From Clostridiales bacterium (GTDB lineage Bacteria; Bacillota; Clostridia; Oscillospirales; CAG-382): a DNA stretch of 20,267 bases. Position numbers and translations under genes: made by a program. The DNA is taken from NCBI GenBank assembly GCA_003343885.1, contig QAKH01000045.1, positions 1-20,267 of the forward strand, written 5' to 3'. Under the pieces are notes generated by a model that was given only the letters and a program-made list of their open reading frames with translations, searched no databases and was not told where the DNA came from. This document shows, piece after piece, positions 16,721 to 20,267 of this stretch (position 1 is the stretch's first letter; each line of letters starts with the position of its first letter).

Positions 16721-17419
16721 TTATTCTCTGCCTTTCTGCTTTTTCTTTTTGCGTTTTTTGTTTTGCTGCCGGGTATGTTGCACTGACTTTTCCTTTTCGG
16801 GAGCAGCCTTTTTCTTTTGCGACTGCTCGGCTTTTATCTCCTCAATTCTTTTACGCACCGAGGGTTTAGTATCGCTGTCCGTTTTTGCCGTACCCTCGAA
16901 TGAGATAGATTTGCTCCCGTGCGGATTTTCGCTTGTTTTCTCCGCACGAGACTGTTGGTTTTTTGAAGAATTATCATTTTCCTTGGTATGTTCTTCATTC
17001 ACCGCTGTTTCGGACTGTTCGGGGACTTCCGGCTCAACCTCCTGTTCAGGTGCGGAATAGCCGAGCTTTTCCATAATGTAATTAAGTCTTGGAATATCAT
17101 CGTGAAAGGCAATAATATCGCATAAGCCGTTATCGTTTGTCTTGTCCGCAACCGGGCGGTACATTATGCCGTAGTTGTGCGCTTCGGTATTGAATTTCTT
17201 CAAATCGGATTCTTTAATCTGCATAATACAAAGCTGCTTGCCTGTTTTAAGCATTTGCTTGAGCTTTGCAACGCCCTCGGTCTTTCCGTCGTCCTTTACC
17301 AGCGCCATAACAATGGCGGCAAGATTTTTTGCACCGAGTGCAGTAAGTTTTACTGCCGACTCGGTAATCTGTATGCCTTCCTTTACCATTAAATCAGCGA
17401 CTTCGCCGCTTGTGTTCAT
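16721..17419 (-). CDS. pcfB: PcfB-family conjugation protein
   Basis: The 232-residue protein has an N-terminal domain (residues 1-135) that matches the PcfB/DUF3801 family: MNTSGEVADLMVKEGIQI opening, then LTALGAKNLAA, a LKTGKQLCIMQI strand and the YGIMYRPVAD stretch. PcfB of pCF10 is a relaxosome accessory factor that helps the relaxase complex meet the VirD4-like coupling protein. The C-terminal hundred residues are low-complexity and charged, ending in a dense Lys/Arg tail (KKRKKKKQKGRE). The ATG start has AAGGAG about 9 nt upstream and lies 26 bp inside the end of the relaxase gene, so translation is coupled. A strong terminator follows. Confidence 0.9.
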   Translation of the reverse strand: MNTSGEVADLMVKEGIQITESAVKLTALGAKNLAAIVMALVKDDGKTEGVAKLKQMLKTGKQLCIMQIKESDLKKFNTEAHNYGIMYRPVADKTNDNGLCDIIAFHDDIPRLNYIMEKLGYSAPEQEVEPEVPEQSETAVNEEHTKENDNSSKNQQSRAEKTSENPHGSKSISFEGTAKTDSDTKPSVRKRIEEIKAEQSQKKKAAPEKEKSVQHTRQQNKKRKKKKQKGRE

Positions 17420-18758
17420 CTTTCATCAGCTCCTTATCTGCCTGTTCCTGCAAAGCCATAGCCTGACGTTTTTTCTCGGCAATTTTGTATGAGTCTTTAA
17501 AAATGGCTTTGCACATTCTGATTTCCTTTCGGAGTTCGTTAAGCTCCGTATTGATTGCTTTTGCTTTTTCCTTGACCTCATCACAATTTTCATCAGTCCT
17601 TTCATCGTACAGCTTTTTACGCTGCGTAATTAAAATATCAATTTCAGCCTCCTTGCTTTGCTGATATTTTTGTAACTGTTCGCCCGTTTCAATATCGTGC
17701 GAAAACAAAAATTTAAATTGCTTCTGATAGCGTTCAAACTTTATCATCTCCTCACGCATAAAAAATGACACCCTCTGCGGTGTCTGCTTACGCTGTATTT
17801 TTTTGAACAAATATAGATAGTGGAAGTAGAGTGCCATAAATCCTTTTAATTTTTTGCCCTTAACATTTTTAAGGCTTCCTCGGAATTTATATTGCTTTTT
17901 CGGCATCTCGGACGGTGCAGCCGTAATGATACCGTTACGGGTTGCGATAATTCTTTCCAAAATCTCTGCTTCGCTGTAACCCTCACCGAGGTTATCAAGG
18001 CGCATCGGGCGTTTTGCGTTCGGAACGATGATGGAGGTGTATTTGATATTCGGTCCTTTACGGTGAACGACAAACCCGCGCTTTTTTAAGTTCTGCCAAA
18101 ACTGTTCCATCGTGTAGGAGCATTTGATAATCTCGTCAATGTCCCTGCGGATACTGCCACGGATAGTCGGTCTGCCTTCTTTTAACGCCAGCCATTCGCC
18201 GTAGTGCATACCTCGGCGTTTGGGATGTTCAATTACCGACAGACAGTTTTCAATGCAGATAGCGTCTGATATTCCACGAATGTCAATAAAGTAATCCTTA
18301 AAATTATTTCTGTATTTGCTCCCGTCAACATAAGAAACAGCGTTTATGAGCAAGTGATTATGCAAATGCTTGTGGTCAAGATGCGTTGCGATAACAACCT
18401 CGTATTTATCCGCAAACAAACGCTCCGCAAGTTCAAGTCCGCATTTATGAGCAACCTCCGGCGTTGTTTCAAAATCCTTGAAGGACTGTACCAAGTGATA
18501 GGCAAGCACAGCGTTTTTGTGTCCGGCTTTTCCGAAAAGCTCTTGCGTTTCCATCATTTCCGAAAAGGCTTTGTCTACCGTGCAGTTGTACGTTTTCACA
18601 TACTTGCACTGTTCCGTCTTGTCATTGTTCTTGATATATTTTATTGCGCCCTCGACCGCTTCAATGTTAGGCTGAATTGATGTCTTGTCGGGATTTGCAA
18701 TGTATTTAAGGCTTGCGTCAAGTCTTGATTTGACCGACCAAATTTTTGTAATTGCCAT
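17394..18758 (-). CDS. MOB-P type relaxase (mobilisation nuclease)
   Basis: This 454-residue protein should nick one DNA strand at oriT and pilot it into the recipient. The N-terminal relaxase domain shows a candidate catalytic Tyr19 (SLKYIANPDKT), the LAYHLVQSF motif (85-93) and a metal-binding cluster ATHLDHKHLHNHLL with H126, H129, H131, H133 and H135. These fit the Relaxase/MobA family (PF03432). After about residue 300 the protein is charged and coiled-coil-like with many Lys/Glu/Gln. The start overlaps the MobC stop by one base (TGATG), and its end overlaps pcfB. Its likely substrate, the inverted-repeat region at 19077-19298, lies just beyond mobC. Confidence 0.94.
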   Translation of the reverse strand: MAITKIWSVKSRLDASLKYIANPDKTSIQPNIEAVEGAIKYIKNNDKTEQCKYVKTYNCTVDKAFSEMMETQELFGKAGHKNAVLAYHLVQSFKDFETTPEVAHKCGLELAERLFADKYEVVIATHLDHKHLHNHLLINAVSYVDGSKYRNNFKDYFIDIRGISDAICIENCLSVIEHPKRRGMHYGEWLALKEGRPTIRGSIRRDIDEIIKCSYTMEQFWQNLKKRGFVVHRKGPNIKYTSIIVPNAKRPMRLDNLGEGYSEAEILERIIATRNGIITAAPSEMPKKQYKFRGSLKNVKGKKLKGFMALYFHYLYLFKKIQRKQTPQRVSFFMREEMIKFERYQKQFKFLFSHDIETGEQLQKYQQSKEAEIDILITQRKKLYDERTDENCDEVKEKAKAINTELNELRKEIRMCKAIFKDSYKIAEKKRQAMALQEQADKELMKDEHKRRSR

Positions 18759-19060
18759 CAGCGTACATTCCTTACAAGCCGCATAATTTCATCTTGCATT
18801 TTGAGGACTTCCTCAATTTTATCTGCTGAAATATGCCTTTCGGCGTTTGCAATATGCGCTATCTGATTTATGTTGTTGCCCACAGCATTTATCTCACGCA
18901 GCAGCTTTACATATTCGTCAGGCGGACGGGGACGAATTTCTTTTCCCATAATCAGTTTGCGGATATACGGCTCCATTTTTAAGGCACAAGCGGCGGCATC
19001 CGCTTTAAGCCGCCTGTGTTCCTTTTCGGTGAGCCGTACCGATATTTTGATTTTATCCAT
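18758..19060 (-). CDS. mobC: MobC-like relaxosome accessory protein
   Basis: The 100-residue protein has an N-terminal ribbon-helix-helix fold (IKISVRLTEKEHRRLKADAA) and the typical MobC body (YIRKLIMGKEI, then LLREINAVGNNINQIAHIAN). MobC proteins bind oriT and help the relaxase open the DNA. The ATG at 19058-19060 is 9 nt after GAGGTGA; a GTG four codons earlier overlaps that Shine-Dalgarno and is unlikely. The stop overlaps the relaxase start. It directly borders the inverted-repeat region proposed as oriT. Confidence 0.92.
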   Translation of the reverse strand: MDKIKISVRLTEKEHRRLKADAAACALKMEPYIRKLIMGKEIRPRPPDEYVKLLREINAVGNNINQIAHIANAERHISADKIEEVLKMQDEIMRLVRNVR

Positions 19061-19164
19061 TGTTAAAATCACCTCGTTTCTTTAAGCCGACAGGCGGTGG
19101 GGTATCAGGGGCAAAAGCCACTGACAAGCGGGCGTTTTGCCGTCAAAATGCCGTGCTTGCTAAT

Positions 19165-19183
19165 ACAACTGCTACGCAGTTGT
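19165..19183. repeat. Perfect 8-bp inverted repeat in candidate oriT
   Basis: ACAACTGC and GCAGTTGT pair perfectly around the three-base loop TAC. There is no T-run after it on either strand, so it is not a terminator; a relaxosome or single-strand folding site is more likely. Confidence 0.8.
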
Positions 19184-19250
19184 TACCTCTGCCGCACTGT
19201 CGGCTATATGCCTTGCATATTTGAGATTCCCTGAAAGCTGTGCTTTGCCG

Positions 19251-19280
19251 TTCATCAAACATACAAGTATGTTCGATGAA
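19251..19280. repeat. 14-bp stem inverted repeat beside candidate oriT
   Basis: TTCATCAAACATAC pairs with GTATGTTCGATGAA with a single mismatch and a two-base loop (AA); this is nearly cruciform-like. It begins about 20 bp after the stop of the nearby DUF3848-like gene and lacks a T-run on the minus strand. Confidence 0.8.
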
Positions 19281-19298
19281 CACCGTCTGCGGCGGTTT

Positions 19299-19658
19299 TT
19301 AGCGTTCCGGCTCATGCTTTCTTTTCTGGTCTTTTTCTGGTTCATGCTGCTTTGCTAAATCCTCAGCAAATTCTTTTATAGCAGTCTCTATTGATCCCAC
19401 ATGAGTGCAATCATTTTCACGCCAATGTTCATAACATTTAGAGAGCAAATTATCCACTTTCAATAGAGCTTTGATTTGTTTTTCATTAAGGCGCTCATCA
19501 ATTTCAAAAATGATTAAAAAATCCTCGCAAATGCCAAGTTTATATGAGTTATGTAGCACCTCCTCTGGTGTAGAATTTTTCATTTTTTCAATATAAATAT
19601 CAAATTCATGCTGTACTTTTTCATATAGCTGTTTTCTTAACATATCTATGTTTTTCAT
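19299..19658 (-). CDS. DUF3848-like mobile-element protein, full-length copy
   Basis: The 119-residue soluble protein resembles the DUF3848 family found on Firmicutes conjugative elements: LRKQLYEKVQHEFDIYIEKM, TPEEVLHNSYKLGICEDFL, then LNEKQIKALLKVDNLLSKCYEHW and the charged end. No function is established that I know of. It is a paralogue of the next gene upstream. The start ATG at 19656-19658 has GAAAGGA about 9 nt before it; a TTG six codons earlier overlaps the Shine-Dalgarno. The protein ends KRKHEPER. It lies directly beside the candidate oriT, so it may be among the first genes to enter a recipient if transfer runs in that direction, which is not established. Confidence 0.8.
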   Translation of the reverse strand: MKNIDMLRKQLYEKVQHEFDIYIEKMKNSTPEEVLHNSYKLGICEDFLIIFEIDERLNEKQIKALLKVDNLLSKCYEHWRENDCTHVGSIETAIKEFAEDLAKQHEPEKDQKRKHEPER

Positions 19659-19710
19659 AATTTTCAATCCTTTCAAATTTTATCGTGCCATAAAAAATCC
19701 ATTTTATAAC

Positions 19711-20025
19711 TTACCTTTCCGGCTCATGCTTTTTCTTCTGCGCCTTTTGCTGTTCTGCTTTTTCTGCCAACCCCTCTGCAAAATCGGTAACGGTATCCCG
19801 CAGCATATCCATATACGAGCAGTCATTTCCGAGCCATTCGTTATAGCAGGCGGAAAGAGGGGAATCGAGCTTCGACAGCGCCTTTACCTGTTCATGTGAT
19901 AAGGTTTCATTTTCCGGCTCAATGATTTTTTCCGGCGTAGAATGTTTAAGCTTTTCAATAAAGTTCTCTTGCTCATTACACATTTTTTCATAGAGTAAAT
20001 CACGCAGTTCCTGTTCGTTTTGCAT
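19711..20025 (-). CDS. DUF3848-like mobile-element protein, internally shortened copy
   Basis: This 104-residue paralogue of the neighbouring gene has ELRDLLYEKMCNEQENFIEKL, then TPEKIIEPENETLSHEQVKAL, then LSACYNEWLGNDCSYMDML and a tail KKKHEPER. Compared with the neighbour it lacks about 14 residues in the middle (the segment equivalent to SYKLGICEDFLIIF), in frame. The start ATG at 20023-20025 has AAAGGA about 9 nt upstream; earlier in-frame ATGs fall in or near a terminator. The pair probably arose by duplication. A strong terminator hairpin sits 31 bp before the start, leaving no clear room for a promoter. Confidence 0.78.
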   Translation of the reverse strand: MQNEQELRDLLYEKMCNEQENFIEKLKHSTPEKIIEPENETLSHEQVKALSKLDSPLSACYNEWLGNDCSYMDMLRDTVTDFAEGLAEKAEQQKAQKKKHEPER

Positions 20026-20055
20026 TAAAATCAGTCCTTTCATATTTTTGGGCAT

Positions 20056-20087
20056 AAAAAAAACCGACAAGATTTCTCCTGCCGGTT
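20056..20087 (-). terminator. Strong terminator upstream of the first DUF3848-like gene
   Basis: On the minus strand AACCGGCAGGA and TCTTGTCGGTT form an 11-bp stem (two G-T pairs) with a GAAA tetraloop, followed by eight T. It ends whatever is transcribed from beyond the right edge, or acts as an attenuator for the DUF3848-like genes. Confidence 0.88.
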
Positions 20088-20125
20088 ATGCCTATTATTG
20101 AATTTTATCTTTACATATCATTATG

Positions 20126-20267
20126 TTATTTCGACTTTTCTTTCAGCTTATTTACGGAAAAATCAATGATCCGTTCTTTTCGTGCTGTAAGCATCGGTGT
20201 ACAAGGGGTACAAACAAGATTAAAAAGAAATGTTAGATTTGAAAGTAAGTAGAGTGGCAAAATCAAG
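20126..20267 (-). CDS. Possible 3' end of a gene entering from the right edge
   Basis: The minus strand is open from the right edge to TAA at 20126-20128. The last residues read MLTARKERIIDFSVNKLKEK, charged and helical, unlike random AT-rich sequence; the part before is hydrophobic and less gene-like. A strong terminator follows 40 bp later, as expected at a gene end. I do not recognise the family. It could also be a non-coding leader for the DUF3848-like genes. Confidence 0.25.
   Translation of the reverse strand, partial: LILPLYLLSNLTFLFNLVCTPCTPMLTARKERIIDFSVNKLKEKSK

Larger units (their letters stand above)
19077..19298 (-). other. Candidate origin of transfer (oriT), non-coding inverted-repeat region
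   Basis: This is a 220-bp stretch without a gene, directly upstream of mobC and the relaxase, with dense dyad symmetry. GCCGACAG (19086-19093) mirrors CTGTCGGC (19197-19204), with GCGG/CCGC extending it. Hairpins lie at 19131-19152 (GGCGTTTTG/CAAAATGCC, CCGT loop), 19165-19183 (ACAACTGC/GCAGTTGT, TAC loop), 19251-19280 (14-bp stem, one mismatch, AA loop) and 19282-19296. Location and symmetry fit a MOB-P oriT; I cannot place the nick site. Confidence 0.65.

Noticed and set aside
16274..16786. Plus-strand frame of 170 residues
   Set aside because: It crosses the terminator and runs antisense to the surface gene and pcfB; no Shine-Dalgarno and no recognisable domain.
19282..19297. Plus-strand terminator at the end of the oriT candidate
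   Set aside because: ACCGTC/GGCGGT plus TTTTT looks like one, but there is no plus-strand gene to terminate; it is better seen as part of the oriT-side structure.
1..20267. Integrase, attachment sites, insertion sequences, tRNA or rRNA genes
   Set aside because: None could be recognised on either strand; the ends of the element must lie outside the window.

Overview
This window looks like the conjugation core of an integrative and conjugative element (ICE) from a low-to-mid GC Gram-positive bacterium, most likely a gut-type Clostridia. The gene set and order resemble the Tn1549/CTn-type systems: MobC, MOB-P relaxase, PcfB, VirD4, pilin, VirB6, PrgI, VirB4, NlpC/P60. SLH-domain surface proteins and Gram-positive Shine-Dalgarno sites (GGAGG about 9 nt before the start) support this host. 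No integrase, resistance gene or chromosomal flank is visible, so the element continues past both edges. Every convincing gene is on the minus strand, so transcription reads from the right edge to the left.

Right end (about 20.2-16.7 kb): two small paralogous DUF3848-like proteins; a 220-bp non-coding stretch full of inverted repeats that is the best oriT candidate; then MobC, a MOB-P type relaxase and PcfB. A strong terminator ends this block.

Middle (16.6-10.5 kb): surface cargo set between pcfB and virD4. It comprises a 1786-residue secreted protein (a dozen Cys-rich 38-residue repeats, then about seven Ig/regulatory-like repeats, a Gly/Ser linker and three SLH domains), followed by a strong terminator. 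Next comes a small secreted InlB-repeat protein with its own near-consensus promoter.

Left (10.4-0 kb): the type IV secretion operon. It encodes VirD4 coupling ATPase, a VirB2-like pilin, a DinJ/YafQ toxin-antitoxin pair with its own promoter, VirB6-like membrane protein, a DUF protein, PrgI, VirB4 ATPase, a stand-alone diguanylate cyclase (GGDEF), a membrane-anchored NlpC/P60 peptidoglycan hydrolase with a long KTK-repeat tail, and the start of a second SLH protein cut by the left edge.

Inferred working model: relaxase and MobC nick oriT. PcfB and VirD4 deliver the complex to a channel built from pilin, VirB6, PrgI and VirB4. NlpC/P60 opens the wall. The SLH and InlB proteins coat the donor and may promote mating-pair contact, and the diguanylate cyclase may link c-di-GMP to adhesion or transfer. 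The points most worth following up are the c-di-GMP enzyme inside a Gram-positive T4SS operon, the giant Cys-repeat SLH protein as ICE cargo, a shared C-terminal EPER tail on three otherwise different proteins, a YafQ toxin lacking its usual catalytic His, terminator-like hairpins placed just before ribosome binding sites, and the candidate oriT.
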